A stretch of DNA of 64,000 nucleotides from CAZMBI01 sp964564675 (GTDB lineage: Bacteria; Pseudomonadota; Alphaproteobacteria; Rickettsiales; UBA3002). The translations under genes and the position numbers were made by a program. The stretch is from contig CAZMBI010000006.1 in assembly GCA_964564675.1 (NCBI GenBank), forward strand, positions 43,236 to 107,235, written 5' to 3'. This document shows, in pieces, positions 1 through 10,976 of this stretch; the first letter of the stretch is position 1, and every line of letters begins with the position of its first letter. The notes beneath the pieces are model-generated. The model was not told where the DNA came from and did no database searches. It worked only from the letters and a program-made list of their open reading frames with translations.

Positions 1-151
1 GCACATCGCCGCGAATGACACAGCCGAACCAGATATTGCTGTCTTTACCGATCGTGACATCGCCGACAATGACGGCATTCGGTGCCACCCACGCCTCGGG
101 ATGAATGGTGGGCGTTATGCCCTGATAGGGAATGGTCACAGGGTACCCCAT
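1..151 (-). CDS. Gamma-carbonic-anhydrase-like protein (YrdA family), 5' part only
   Basis: The first 50 codons run off the left edge of the window. They read as the N-terminus of a left-handed beta-helix hexapeptide protein of the gamma carbonic anhydrase/YrdA type: a proline-rich start, then PEAWVAPNAVIVGDV, then IGKDSNIWFGCVIRGD. The GDV.IG...NIWF...RGD pattern is typical of the family, in which trimers bind a metal through histidines further downstream; those are not visible here, so catalytic activity cannot be judged. It lies 72 bases after argC on the same strand. Its ATG at 149-151 is inside one arm of a perfect 13-bp inverted repeat (146-158 and 187-199). Confidence 0.75.
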   Translation of the reverse strand, partial: MGYPVTIPYQGITPTIHPEAWVAPNAVIVGDVTIGKDSNIWFGCVIRGDV

Positions 152-199
152 AGCGTTTTTTCCGTTGATCCACGCGGTCCGATACTAAACGCTATGGGG
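146..199. repeat. 13-bp perfect inverted repeat over a start codon
   Basis: CCCCATAGCGTTT at 146-158 is the exact reverse complement of 187-199, with a 28-base spacer. In the minus-strand RNA that runs out of argC the two arms can pair, burying the start codon of the carbonic-anhydrase-like gene. No T-run follows, so it does not look like a standard terminator. It may be a translational control hairpin, a protein-binding site or a REP-like element. Confidence 0.6.
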
Positions 200-223
200 C
201 AAATGAGAAATGAAAAACAGCGA

Positions 224-1261
224 TCAGGGGGTAAGCGCCGTACCCGCCAGAGCGGTCTGTTCCGGCATACCGAACATCACGTTCATGTTCTGCACCGCCT
301 GCCCGGCCGCGCCTTTGACCAGATTATCGATCACCGAGACCAGAATCGTCTGACCTGAACGGCGGTCGGGCGCGACACTGATATGGCAGGCATTGGTGCC
401 GCGCACGGCATGCGTTGTGGGCACCGTACCGTGCGGGCAGATATGGATGAACGGTTCGTCACCGTAGACTGACTGCAGCTGCGCCCGGATGGAAGCCGCC
501 TCGCCCGTGACATGGATGGTGGCGCTGATGCCGCGATTCATCGGCACCAGATGCGGCGTAAAGCTCAGCGTGAGCGGTGCGCCAGCGGCGTCGCCGAGCA
601 CCTGTTCGATTTCGGCGACGTGACGGTGCCCGCCCACGCCGTAGGCTTTCACGCCTTCGGCTACCTCGCTGAATAACATGGATTGCGTCACTTTCCGCCC
701 AGCGCCTGACACCCCCGACATGGCACTGACAATAATCGCCGCCGGATCGATCAGCTGCGCCTGCACGAGGGGTAAAAGCGGCAACAGGACCGCCGTCGGG
801 TAACAGCCCGGATTGGCCACCAGCCGCGCCGTGTGAACCGCATCGCGGGCATGTTCGGTCAGCCCGTATACCGCCTGCGTCTGCAGGTGCGGCGCCTGAT
901 GGGCATGACCATACCATTCGGCATAGGCGTGTGGATCGGATAATCGGAAATCGGCTGATAGATCAATAACCCTGTTGGATGCCGGCAAACCAGCAATAAT
1001 CGCTTGCGTGGTCCCGTGCGGCAGGCAGCAAAACACCAGATCGATCGCGTGATAATCCACCGTGTCGTGAGTGACAAGCGGCAGGTCATAAGCAGCCGCC
1101 AGCTGCGGAAAGACGTCACCGATGGCTTTGCCGGCCTGCGAATCGCCGGTCAGCGCCTTAATCCGTGCTCCGGGGTGATGCGCCAGCAGGCGCAGCAGCT
1201 CCGCCCCGGTATAGCCCGAAGCACCGAGAATGGCGATGGTGATGGGATGCGCTGTGACCAT
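224..1261 (-). CDS. argC: N-acetyl-gamma-glutamyl-phosphate reductase
   Basis: Third enzyme of arginine synthesis; reduces N-acetylglutamyl phosphate to the semialdehyde with NADPH in the cytoplasm. The 345-residue protein has the N-terminal dinucleotide fold (ILGASGYTGAELLRLL, residues 11-26) and the catalytic cysteine in VANPGCYPT (Cys153), followed by the family's GVSGAGRK segment. Length is normal for the long (type 1) form. It follows rpsI by 93 bases on the same strand, and that gap holds a dispersed palindromic repeat (1277-1346). argB, the preceding pathway step, is in this window but 19 kb away. The upstream end of the pathway is not visible here. Confidence 0.96.
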   Translation of the reverse strand: MVTAHPITIAILGASGYTGAELLRLLAHHPGARIKALTGDSQAGKAIGDVFPQLAAAYDLPLVTHDTVDYHAIDLVFCCLPHGTTQAIIAGLPASNRVIDLSADFRLSDPHAYAEWYGHAHQAPHLQTQAVYGLTEHARDAVHTARLVANPGCYPTAVLLPLLPLVQAQLIDPAAIIVSAMSGVSGAGRKVTQSMLFSEVAEGVKAYGVGGHRHVAEIEQVLGDAAGAPLTLSFTPHLVPMNRGISATIHVTGEAASIRAQLQSVYGDEPFIHICPHGTVPTTHAVRGTNACHISVAPDRRSGQTILVSVIDNLVKGAAGQAVQNMNVMFGMPEQTALAGTALTP

Positions 1262-1276
1262 AAGCCTGCCCGCAAG

Positions 1277-1346
1277 CCGTCATGTCCGCGCAAGCAGGAA
1301 TCCGGAGGTTTGCGGCTCGCGATTCCAGCTTCCGCCGGAATAACGG
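1277..1346. repeat. Dispersed palindromic intergenic repeat (between rpsI and argC)
   Basis: Two diverged arms, CCGTCATGTCCGCGCAAGCA... at 1277-1303 and ...TCCGCCGGAATAACGG at 1321-1346, are imperfect reverse complements. The unit is of the CGTCATTCC(C/G)GCG...GGAATC type that is scattered between genes in many proteobacteria. Related pieces occur at 34786-34836 and 49518-49685 of this window. Confidence 0.7.
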
Positions 1347-1354
1347 AAACCCGG

Positions 1355-1789
1355 TTAACGTTTCGAGAATTGGAAGCTACGGCGGGCTTTACGGCGGCCG
1401 TATTTTTTACGCTCCACCACGCGGCTGTCACGCGTCAGGAAACCGCCCTGGCGCAGCGCCTTGTGGAAGTTCGGATCATAATCATCCAGCGCGCGGCTGA
1501 TACCGTGACGCACCGCCCCGGCCTGACCGGACAGGCCGCCGCCTTTGACGGTACAATACACATCGAACTTCGATTCGCTGCCAACGGCGTGAAAGGGCTG
1601 GTTGATGATCATGCGCAGGGTCGGGCGCGCAAAATAACTCGTGACATCGCGACCGTTCACTTCAATCTTGCCGGAGCCGCGCTTCACCCACACGCGGGCG
1701 ACGGAATCCTTACGGCGACCGGTGCCATAGGCACGGCCTTTGGCATCCAGTTGCGGTTCACGCGGGGTGGTCTCTTCAGCAGCGCTCAT
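1355..1789 (-). CDS. rpsI: 30S ribosomal protein S9
   Basis: Small-subunit ribosomal protein whose C-terminal tail reaches the P-site tRNA. The 144-residue protein has the family core ([14 protein letters not shown], residues 21-34; later [19 protein letters not shown]) and ends in the conserved basic tail [18 protein letters not shown] short acidic N-terminal extension of about 18 residues precedes the core, as in many alphaproteobacteria. Its ATG overlaps the stop of rplM (ATGA), so the two are translationally coupled. Confidence 0.98.
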   Translation of the reverse strand: MSAAEETTPREPQLDAKGRAYGTGRRKDSVARVWVKRGSGKIEVNGRDVTSYFARPTLRMIINQPFHAVGSESKFDVYCTVKGGGLSGQAGAVRHGISRALDDYDPNFHKALRQGGFLTRDSRVVERKKYGRRKARRSFQFSKR

Positions 1790-2256
1790 GCGGCCCTCTT
1801 ATTCTTTGGGTTCATTGCAGCAAAATCAATCGGCTGTGGCTTTTGCGCCGCGTGCGGATGCTCGGCACCGGGATAGACCCGCAACTTACGGAACTGACCC
1901 CGCGCCAGCGGCGATTCTTTCGGCAGCATACGCTCAACCGCTTTTTCGATCACACGCTCGGGGAAGCGCCCCTGCAGGATTTTTTCCGCCGACGTGCCCT
2001 TAATACCGCCCGGATGGCCGGTGTGATAATAGTACATCTTGTCCTGCTGTTTGCGATAGCCGGTCAGTTTGACTTTATCCGCGTTGATAATAATGACGTG
2101 ATCACCGCAGTCCACATGTGGGGTGAATACGGGCTTGTGCTTACCGCGCAGCAGCTTGGCGACATGGGAGGCCAGACGGCCCAAAACCACGCCTTCCGCA
2201 TCTATCACCCACCAGTCCGCTTTTATGTCATGCGGCTTTGCCGAATAAGTTTTCAT
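1786..2256 (-). CDS. rplM: 50S ribosomal protein L13
   Basis: Early-assembling large-subunit protein. I place the start at the ATG of MKTYSAKP (2254-2256) because L13 homologues begin there; an in-frame upstream extension of 25 codons lies on the -10 side of the promoter and lacks homology. The resulting 156 residues include [16 protein letters not shown] near the N-terminus and the GHPGG and [12 protein letters not shown] segments typical of L13. It forms an operon with rpsI (4-base overlap) and probably argC, expressed from a strong promoter at 2299-2327. Confidence 0.97.
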   Translation of the reverse strand: MKTYSAKPHDIKADWWVIDAEGVVLGRLASHVAKLLRGKHKPVFTPHVDCGDHVIIINADKVKLTGYRKQQDKMYYYHTGHPGGIKGTSAEKILQGRFPERVIEKAVERMLPKESPLARGQFRKLRVYPGAEHPHAAQKPQPIDFAAMNPKNKRAA

Positions 2257-2298
2257 TTTTATCAGCTCAAAATTGCGATTACTCAGTCGAGGCAGGGA

Positions 2299-2327
2299 AA
2301 AATAGGCAATTGCCCTGAGCCTGTCAA
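2299..2327 (-). promoter_or_regulatory. Sigma-70-type promoter of rplM-rpsI
   Basis: On the minus strand a perfect TTGACA (-35, 2327-2322) is followed after 17 bases by TATTTT (-10, 2304-2299). The expected start lies about 40 bases ahead of the rplM ATG, leaving a short leader. Nothing else in the 93-base gap competes. Confidence 0.75.
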
Positions 2328-2349
2328 TCACTAAATGCGCCTGCGCCGT

Positions 2350-2820
2350 TCAGGCCGGCTGATTAGCGAATAAGCGGAACCAGGCACCGCCCAGTACCGC
2401 ATGAATCCCGCTATCCGGCGGGCCGCCCAGCGGCATCAGCGCCTGACGGTATTTCACGATCACACCGCCCGGATTGGTGTATTCCCCTTCGTCAATCAGC
2501 GGGTCTCCGGTCCTGATCACTTCCTCGAACAGATGGGCGGCACGGTGCGCATCCGGTGAGATCATCTTACCGTTATAGCGATCGAGCTGGCCTTCTTCAT
2601 AGGCACGCAGTAAATCGCTGCCCAGATAGGTGTAGTTGTAATAGCGGACTGCTTTTACATCCCGAATTTGTAACAGGAAACAATGGTCCCAGATTTGACT
2701 GAGCTGCTCCGGGTCGATTTCCGTTTCGTCCGGAAAGGCGCGGTCACCCCGCAACTGGTTCCAGTACTGCAGCAAAATCAGGCTGGTGCGCCGTTCAACG
2801 CCTTGTGCTTCTAACGCCAT
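2350..2820 (-). CDS. PAS_5-family protein (alphaproteobacterial PAS domain protein)
   Basis: A 156-residue soluble protein with the features of the PAS_5 family, which is found mainly in alphaproteobacteria: an N-terminal LLQYWNQLRGDRAFPDETEID segment (LxxYWxxLRGdrxxPxrxxidP), a middle VRYYNYTYLGSDL and GKMISPDAH, and a C-terminal beta segment ending VLGGAWFRLF. Such single-domain proteins are presumed sensors or adaptors; no ligand or output is visible. It stands between rplM and pstB on the same strand with 91 and 93 base gaps, so it is probably a separate unit. I infer no specific function. Confidence 0.75.
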   Translation of the reverse strand: MALEAQGVERRTSLILLQYWNQLRGDRAFPDETEIDPEQLSQIWDHCFLLQIRDVKAVRYYNYTYLGSDLLRAYEEGQLDRYNGKMISPDAHRAAHLFEEVIRTGDPLIDEGEYTNPGGVIVKYRQALMPLGGPPDSGIHAVLGGAWFRLFANQPA

Positions 2821-2835
2821 AAGGATTCACGTTAA

Positions 2836-2893
2836 CGGTTACTCATAAAAAAAAGTTTAATTGCTGGCAGGATTTAATACAACTTTTAGTTTT
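2836..2893 (-). terminator. Possible AT-rich terminator downstream of pstB
   Basis: In the pstB transcript AAAAGTT can pair with AACTTTT across a loop of roughly 20 bases, followed directly by a run of T residues (the A-run near 2847-2854 on the plus strand). The stem is short and weak, so this is tentative. Confidence 0.35.
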
Positions 2894-2911
2894 ATTTTAT
2901 ATATTGGGTAA

Positions 2912-3718
2912 TTAGCCGTAACGTCCTGATATATACTGTTTTGTCTGGGTTTCCTGTGGATCTTTAAAGATTTGTTCCGTGGTCCCGTATTCATACACCC
3001 TGCCTAGATGAAAAAAAGCGGTGCGCGAGGAGACACGCTGCGCCTGCTGCATCGAATGGGTGACGATGATGATGGTGTAATTGGTCTTCAGTTCGTCGAT
3101 TAACGCCTCGATCTTGCCGGTAGCGATCGGATCCAGCGCCGAGCAGGGCTCGTCCATCAAAATCACCTCCGGGCCCACTGCAATCGCCCGCGCGATACAC
3201 AGGCGCTGCTGCTGGCCGCCGGAAAGGCCCGTGCCCGGCTCTTTAAGGCGGTCTTTGACTTCATCCCACAGCGCAGCGCGGCGCAGGCTCTGCTCGACCA
3301 CCTCGTTCTGTTCGGCTTTGCTGCAGGCCAGCCCGTGCAGGCGCGGACCATAGACCACATTGTCATAAATCGATTTGGGAAAGGGGTTGGGCTTTTGAAA
3401 CACCATGCCTACCCGCGCCCGCAACAATACCGCATCCAGGCCGGGATCATAGATATTCTTGCCGTCCAGCATGATGCGGCCTTCCACCCGGCAGCCTTCA
3501 ATGGCGTCGTTCATGCGGTTGATACAGCGCAGAAAGGTGGATTTGCCACAGCCCGAAGGCCCGATCAGCGCCGTCACCGCGCGCCGGGGAATATCCAGCG
3601 ACACCTCATACAGGGCCTGCTTGTCGCCGTAAAACACGTTGACGCCCTCGGAGACGACTTTGGCTTCAATGGCGTGATCACGGTGTAATGTCTGCACGTC
3701 GGGCATGCGGGCTACCAT
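2912..3718 (-). CDS. pstB: Phosphate ABC transporter ATP-binding protein
   Basis: ATPase of the high-affinity phosphate importer PstSCAB, on the cytoplasmic face of the inner membrane. The 268-residue protein has Walker [10 protein letters not shown] (53-61), the Q-loop [10 protein letters not shown], the ABC signature LSGGQQQR (165-172) and Walker B VILMDEP (185-191), and ends KQYISGRYG as PstB does. The start overlaps the 3' end of pstA by 7 bases. Downstream there is no phoU or phoB; a PAS_5 gene follows instead. Confidence 0.97.
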   Translation of the reverse strand: MVARMPDVQTLHRDHAIEAKVVSEGVNVFYGDKQALYEVSLDIPRRAVTALIGPSGCGKSTFLRCINRMNDAIEGCRVEGRIMLDGKNIYDPGLDAVLLRARVGMVFQKPNPFPKSIYDNVVYGPRLHGLACSKAEQNEVVEQSLRRAALWDEVKDRLKEPGTGLSGGQQQRLCIARAIAVGPEVILMDEPCSALDPIATGKIEALIDELKTNYTIIIVTHSMQQAQRVSSRTAFFHLGRVYEYGTTEQIFKDPQETQTKQYISGRYG

Positions 3719-4923
3719 TTGATTTCAAATTTGCGGCGCAGATATATCGCTGTCGCGTTCATCGCGAGCAGCATCATAAGCAGCACGATACTGCCCGTCG
3801 AGGTTTTTTCGATAAAGCCAATTTCAGGGCTGGACGCCCAGATATAAATCTGCACCGGCATGGCGGTGGCCGGGTCAAGCAAGCCGCCCGGCACATCGAC
3901 AATAAAGGCGACCATGCCGATCATCAAAAGCGGCGCCGTCTCGCCGATGGCGCGCGCCATGCCCAGTATGGCGCCGGTCATAATGCCGGGCAAGCTGTAG
4001 GGCAACACATGATGCGCCACCACCTGCAGGCGTGAAGCACCCAGCCCGCGCGCCGCTTCGCGCAGTGAGGGCGGCACCGCCTTCAGCGCCACGCGTGCGC
4101 TGATAATAATCACCGGCAGGGTCATCAGTGCCAGGGTCAGCCCGCCTACCAGCGCCGAGGAGCGGGACAGTTCAAAGAAATTGAGAAACACCGCCAACCC
4201 GAGCAACCCGAAAATGATCGAGGGCACAGCCGCCAGATTATTGATGTTGACCTCGATGATGCGGGTAAACATGTTATTGGGGGCGAATTCCTCAAGATAG
4301 ATGGCGCTGAGCACGCCGAGAAATAACGAAACACACAAACAAACCGCCAGCGCGAAAAACGAGCCGACCATGCTGCCCCAAAAGCCGGCGATTTCCGGCT
4401 CGCGGGAATCGCCGCGTGTGAAAAACCAGCTGTTCCATGTGCTGCTGATGTGATCCTGCGCGCCTAACTGCTCAATCCAGCCCACCTGCCGTTCGCTAAG
4501 CCCGGCGGCGACACCGCGCTTGAGGTATTGATCCACCGCATCATCAAGCAGTAAAAAGGCTTCGGATTCTCCCGCTTCGGCGGCCTGCGCCAGCTGCCCC
4601 GCCGCCGCGCTGCTGAGCATGCCGGCCAGTTCACGCCGGGCGCGCCGGTCCGCTTCCATGTCGCCTAAGCGGGCTTGCAGGGCAGCAATGGCCGCGCTGG
4701 TGGGGTTGGTCGCCGCTTTTGCTTTGACATCGGCGGTAAGCGGCACGTTCACCCCGTACTGAATGAAGCCGGGCAGGCCTGGCGTGATGATACTGACCAG
4801 CAGATAGACCAGCGCCAGCACGGCCAGTCCGATCGCCACGCGACCATACCACCGAAAGCGCGTCTCGGCGCGGTGGCGGCGCGTCAGTCTCGCTTTCAGT
4901 CGTGTTTCCTGCTCAGGCGTCAT
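3712..4923 (-). CDS. pstA: Phosphate ABC transporter permease PstA (long form with DUF3333-like N-terminus)
   Basis: Inner-membrane permease of the phosphate importer. At 403 residues it is longer than the enterobacterial protein: residues 26-48 form one membrane segment, followed by a periplasmic region of about 150 residues of the DUF3333 type common in alphaproteobacteria, and only then the permease domain. The EAA loop that contacts PstB is visible ([20 protein letters not shown]). It overlaps pstC by 4 bases (ATGA) and pstB by 7, so all three are translated together. Confidence 0.95.
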   Translation of the reverse strand: MTPEQETRLKARLTRRHRAETRFRWYGRVAIGLAVLALVYLLVSIITPGLPGFIQYGVNVPLTADVKAKAATNPTSAAIAALQARLGDMEADRRARRELAGMLSSAAAGQLAQAAEAGESEAFLLLDDAVDQYLKRGVAAGLSERQVGWIEQLGAQDHISSTWNSWFFTRGDSREPEIAGFWGSMVGSFFALAVCLCVSLFLGVLSAIYLEEFAPNNMFTRIIEVNINNLAAVPSIIFGLLGLAVFLNFFELSRSSALVGGLTLALMTLPVIIISARVALKAVPPSLREAARGLGASRLQVVAHHVLPYSLPGIMTGAILGMARAIGETAPLLMIGMVAFIVDVPGGLLDPATAMPVQIYIWASSPEIGFIEKTSTGSIVLLMMLLAMNATAIYLRRKFEIKW

Positions 4924-6155
4924 TCATATTGCTCCCGGTAGCGGCGCACGATTTCCAGCGCGATGATGTTCAGTATCAGGGTAAAGACAAACAGCGTCAG
5001 GCCGAGGGCAAAGGCGGCCAACGTCTTAGCGCTGTCAAATTCCTGATCGCCCACCAGCAGCGTCACAATCTGCACGGTCACCGTGGTTACCGCCTCGAAC
5101 GGATTGGCGGTGAGATTAGCCGCCATCCCGGCGGCCATGACCACGATCATAGTCTCGCCCAAGGCGCGTGAGATGGCGAGTAAGATACCGCCCATAATGC
5201 CGGGCAGCGCCGCCGGCAGCACCACCCGGCGGATGGTCTCCGAGCGTGTGGCGCCCAGCCCCATACTCGCCACGCGCAGCGTGCTGGGCACAGCGGTGAT
5301 GACATCATCGGTAATCGAAGAAATAAAGGGAATAATCATCACGCCCATCACCAGGCCGGCGGCCAGCGCACTTTCGGAGGCCACATCGAGGCCGAATTGC
5401 TCGCCGAACGCCTTGATCAGCGGCGCCACCGATAAAATGGCGAAAAACCCATATACTACGGTGGGAATACCGGCGAGCACCTCCAGCGCCGGCTTGATGA
5501 TATTGCGCCAGCGGGCGCCGGCATATTCTGCTGTGTAAATCGCCGCAAACAGGCCGACAGGAACCGCCACACACATGGCGATGAGCATGATCAGCGCCGT
5601 ACCGGCAAATAACGGCACCGCGCCGAAGGCCCCCGAGGCACCCGCCTGATCGGCACGCAGCGCGGTTTGCGGGCTCCATTGCATGCCGAACAAGAAATCA
5701 TCCAGCGGCACTTTGTTAAAAAAGCGGATCGACTCGCCCAGCACCGACAACACGATCGCCAGCGTAATCAGAACCGACAGCGCGGCACAAGCGATCAACA
5801 CTGCCTGCATCACGCGCTCTACCCGGTTACGTGCTTTAAAGGCGGTGGAAATCCGGCGGATACTGGCCTGCGCCCCGATCACGGCGACCGCAAAAGCCAG
5901 CACGGCCAGCCCAACCTGCTGTGAAATAGCTGCCGGCGGCTGCCATAGCTGAATGACATAATACAGGATTGCCGCCGGAAACACCCCGACCAACACAGCC
6001 CACCAGCCATGGTAAAACGGCAGGGAATGCAGGCGCTCCCCGCTGGCCTGAATCAGCAGCCGGGCTTTGGATCTAGCGGTGTAAAAGGCATAAAGGCCCA
6101 GCCCGGCAAAACCGAGCATAGCTATCCACGGTATCCATGCGCCCCATCCGCTCAT
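4920..6155 (-). CDS. pstC: Phosphate ABC transporter permease PstC
   Basis: Second permease subunit of the phosphate importer. The 411-residue protein starts with a membrane segment, has an extra cytoplasmic/periplasmic stretch before the permease core as in alphaproteobacterial PstC, and carries the EAA loop RVASMGLGATRSETIRRVVL. It begins 59 bases after phoR on the same strand. No pstS gene for the periplasmic binding protein is present in the block, so PstS must be encoded elsewhere. Confidence 0.95.
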   Translation of the reverse strand: MSGWGAWIPWIAMLGFAGLGLYAFYTARSKARLLIQASGERLHSLPFYHGWWAVLVGVFPAAILYYVIQLWQPPAAISQQVGLAVLAFAVAVIGAQASIRRISTAFKARNRVERVMQAVLIACAALSVLITLAIVLSVLGESIRFFNKVPLDDFLFGMQWSPQTALRADQAGASGAFGAVPLFAGTALIMLIAMCVAVPVGLFAAIYTAEYAGARWRNIIKPALEVLAGIPTVVYGFFAILSVAPLIKAFGEQFGLDVASESALAAGLVMGVMIIPFISSITDDVITAVPSTLRVASMGLGATRSETIRRVVLPAALPGIMGGILLAISRALGETMIVVMAAGMAANLTANPFEAVTTVTVQIVTLLVGDQEFDSAKTLAAFALGLTLFVFTLILNIIALEIVRRYREQYE

Positions 6156-6214
6156 GGAGCAGGGTTATAGTGCAGTCGGTTAGCGCTGTAAAGCGAGGAG
6201 GACCGGTCTGCTGT

Positions 6215-7642
6215 TTAATCCTCGAAAATCGGTAGATAAATATTAAACGTACTGCCCTCGCCGACAATGCTGTCGACCGTGATCGCGCCGCGATGGCGCG
6301 TAATGATGCCCTTGACGATGGCCAGCCCCAGCCCGGTTCCGCCGACCTGGCGCGTGCGCGCTGAATCCACCCGGTAAAAGCGTTCCATCAGCCGCGGCAG
6401 GTGTTCCTTAGAAATCCCCTCGCCCTGATCGCGCACGGTCAGCAAGACCATCCGTGCCTGATTGCGCATACGCGTATCCGCCGGCAAATCCGACGTAACC
6501 CGCGCCCGCACGGAGACATCAGTATTGGCATGGCCGTACTTAATCGCATTGCTGACCAGATTCTGAATCACCTGCCCCAGCTCATTAGCATCGCCTTTTA
6601 CAGGCGGCAGATTGTCATGCAGATCGAGCACGATACGCATGTGCTTATCAGCCGCCGGGCGTTCGCAATGCTCGGCCTGTTTGCGCACCACTTTGGTCAG
6701 CTCCACCGAATCGGTGGGAATCGCGTTCGCGTTCATCTCGATTTTCGACAGGGATAACAGGTCATTAATCAGCTGCTGCATGCGATCGGCCTGTTCCAGC
6801 ATGATGGTGAGAAATTCGTCGCGGGCGTTGGGGTCTTCCTTGGCCGGCCCCATCAGCGTTTCGATAAACCCTTTGATAGAGGCCAGCGGCGTGCGGATTT
6901 CATGGCTGGCATTGGCCACAAAGTCGGCGCGCATCTGTTCAACGCTTTTCAGCTCGGTGATGTCATTCATGGTGATCACGGTGGAAATGCCGCCTGCCGA
7001 GGGCACGGGAAAGCGCTCGATGACAGCAAGAAAGTCGCGTATAACCGGCTCTTCGATGCGAAACTCGATCTCCCGCCCCTTTAAATCGTGAATCACCGAG
7101 TTAACCGCATCAATCAGATAGTCGTTATCGATCACTTCGCGCAGCGGCTTTTGCGCCAGATTCTGGCCGAAAATCGCGCGCGCGGCGCGGTTGGTGCGCA
7201 CGATCTGCTTGTGATCGTTGATCATGATCAGGATATCCGGCAGCGTATCGACCAAAATCTCGCGTTCGGTGATGATGCTTTCCATCTGCTGCTTTTTGAT
7301 TTCCCAGCTTTTCTGCAGATTCTCCAGGGCATTGGTAAGATCGAACGGGGCCGAGAGATATTTCAGCTTGGGCGCCTGCACGCGTTTGTCCTGGGCCAGC
7401 TGGTTGACATAGCCGGTCAGCATCGCGAGATTGGCCAAAAACGGGTATACAAAAATGGTGGTGGCCAGCAGTATAACGATGTAGGCATACAGCATCAGCG
7501 GCAGGCTGAGAATGCCAAGCACCACATAAATCGACAGGACAATCAGCGGCGGCACGGAAACCAGCATCACCGATTTCAGCAGGGCGCGGAAATCCACGGC
7601 CGGTTTTTGCTCGCTGGGCGTATGGGATTCGGTTGACTCCAT
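6215..7642 (-). CDS. phoR: Phosphate-regulon sensor histidine kinase PhoR
   Basis: Membrane sensor kinase that would phosphorylate PhoB under phosphate limitation. The 475-residue protein has two N-terminal membrane segments (about 24-45 and 50-75) with almost no periplasmic loop, a PAS domain (about 128-230), the phospho-acceptor H-box ANASHEIRTPLASIKGF with His247, and an ATPase domain with N-box QNLVSNAIKYG, G1 RDQGEGIS and G2 GTGLGLAIVKG. The tiny sensory loop fits PhoR, which reads phosphate through PstSCAB. No phoB is visible in the window. The ATG follows a TATACC hexamer by only 7 bases and has no Shine-Dalgarno, so the mRNA may be leaderless. Confidence 0.9.
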   Translation of the reverse strand: MESTESHTPSEQKPAVDFRALLKSVMLVSVPPLIVLSIYVVLGILSLPLMLYAYIVILLATTIFVYPFLANLAMLTGYVNQLAQDKRVQAPKLKYLSAPFDLTNALENLQKSWEIKKQQMESIITEREILVDTLPDILIMINDHKQIVRTNRAARAIFGQNLAQKPLREVIDNDYLIDAVNSVIHDLKGREIEFRIEEPVIRDFLAVIERFPVPSAGGISTVITMNDITELKSVEQMRADFVANASHEIRTPLASIKGFIETLMGPAKEDPNARDEFLTIMLEQADRMQQLINDLLSLSKIEMNANAIPTDSVELTKVVRKQAEHCERPAADKHMRIVLDLHDNLPPVKGDANELGQVIQNLVSNAIKYGHANTDVSVRARVTSDLPADTRMRNQARMVLLTVRDQGEGISKEHLPRLMERFYRVDSARTRQVGGTGLGLAIVKGIITRHRGAITVDSIVGEGSTFNIYLPIFED

Positions 7643-7721
7643 AGGATGCGGTATACAATCGTCCGAAATTGGTGGTCAGTAGTTATTCATGCTTTAGCTT
7701 TTAACCATATAATGAAAATAT

Positions 7722-7749
7722 GGAATACGGAATACCGAATCCGGGATAC
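7722..7749. repeat. Heptamer tandem repeat (GGAATAC type)
   Basis: Four consecutive 7-base units, GGAATAC, GGAATAC, CGAATCC and GGGATAC, lie between phoR and the rplU promoter. Read on the other strand the unit is GTATTCC, the same kind of GTATNNN heptamer found downstream of rpmA at 8727-8752. Confidence 0.65.
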
Positions 7750-7763
7750 GTCAAAAATTCCCA

Positions 7764-7791
7764 TTGACAGGTTGCTTGCCGGCACTATAGT
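7764..7791 (+). promoter_or_regulatory. Sigma-70-type promoter of rplU-rpmA
   Basis: TTGACA at 7764-7769 and TATAGT at 7786-7791 are separated by 16 bases. This is close to consensus and fits high expression of the ribosomal protein genes. The predicted leader is about 30 bases, with AGGATA ahead of the rplU ATG. Confidence 0.8.
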
Positions 7792-7829
7792 ATCGCTCTC
7801 TTTAAAATTCTAATTGTCAGGATAATACC

Positions 7830-8333
7830 ATGTTTGCAGTGGTACGCACAGGCGGTAAGCAATATCGGGTCGCACAGGGCGATGTCATCGCCGTGGAAAA
7901 ACTGCCAGGCGAAGCCGGCGATACAGTCACGCTGAATGAGGTGCTGGCCACTGGCGGTGATAAGCCGCAAATTGGCACCCCGCTGGTGAAAGACGCCAGT
8001 GTGAGCGCCGAGATTATCGGCCAAGAGAAGGCCGACAAGATCTTCATCTTCAAGAAGAAGCGCCGGCATACCTATCGCCGGAAGCTGGGCCATCGTCAGT
8101 CGCTGACCCGATTGCGGATTACGGCCGTGCCCGGCGCCACTCAGGAGTCGGCAAAGCCCAAACAAGGCGCCAAACCGAAAATGACCAAGAGTGGCGACAG
8201 CAAGGCTGCCGCGAAAAAACCGGCCGCCAAGGGCGGGAAAAAAGACGCAAACGCCGAAACGGCGAACAAGACCGCTCCTAAGAAGCAGGCTGCGAGCAAG
8301 AAAAACAACAAAATGGACACTAAGGATACTTAA
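7830..8333 (+). CDS. rplU: 50S ribosomal protein L21 with long basic C-terminal tail
   Basis: Large-subunit protein that binds 23S rRNA. The first ~103 residues are standard L21 ([13 protein letters not shown] at the N-terminus; [27 protein letters not shown]). A further ~64 residues follow that are rich in Lys, Ala, Pro and Thr (for example [14 protein letters not shown]), whereas most bacterial L21 proteins stop near 103. Tails of this kind occur in some alphaproteobacterial L21 proteins. The composition closely resembles the N-terminal extension of RpoD in this window. Operon with rpmA, 78 bases downstream. Confidence 0.96.
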   Translation: MFAVVRTGGKQYRVAQGDVIAVEKLPGEAGDTVTLNEVLATGGDKPQIGTPLVKDASVSAEIIGQEKADKIFIFKKKRRHTYRRKLGHRQSLTRLRITAVPGATQESAKPKQGAKPKMTKSGDSKAAAKKPAAKGGKKDANAETANKTAPKKQAASKKNNKMDTKDT

Positions 8334-8411
8334 GAAACCGTATAAACCGTCGTCGCAACGGCGGGCCGCGGCCAGTCCGGCAAAGACGGATAAAGTTAAG
8401 GAGTTTGAGTC

Positions 8412-10972
<2,561 letters not shown>

Positions 10973-10976
<4 letters not shown>

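Noticed and set aside
1004..2334. Plus-strand frames across argC, rpsI and rplM.
   Set aside because: They run antisense to three conserved genes and have no own ribosome sites.
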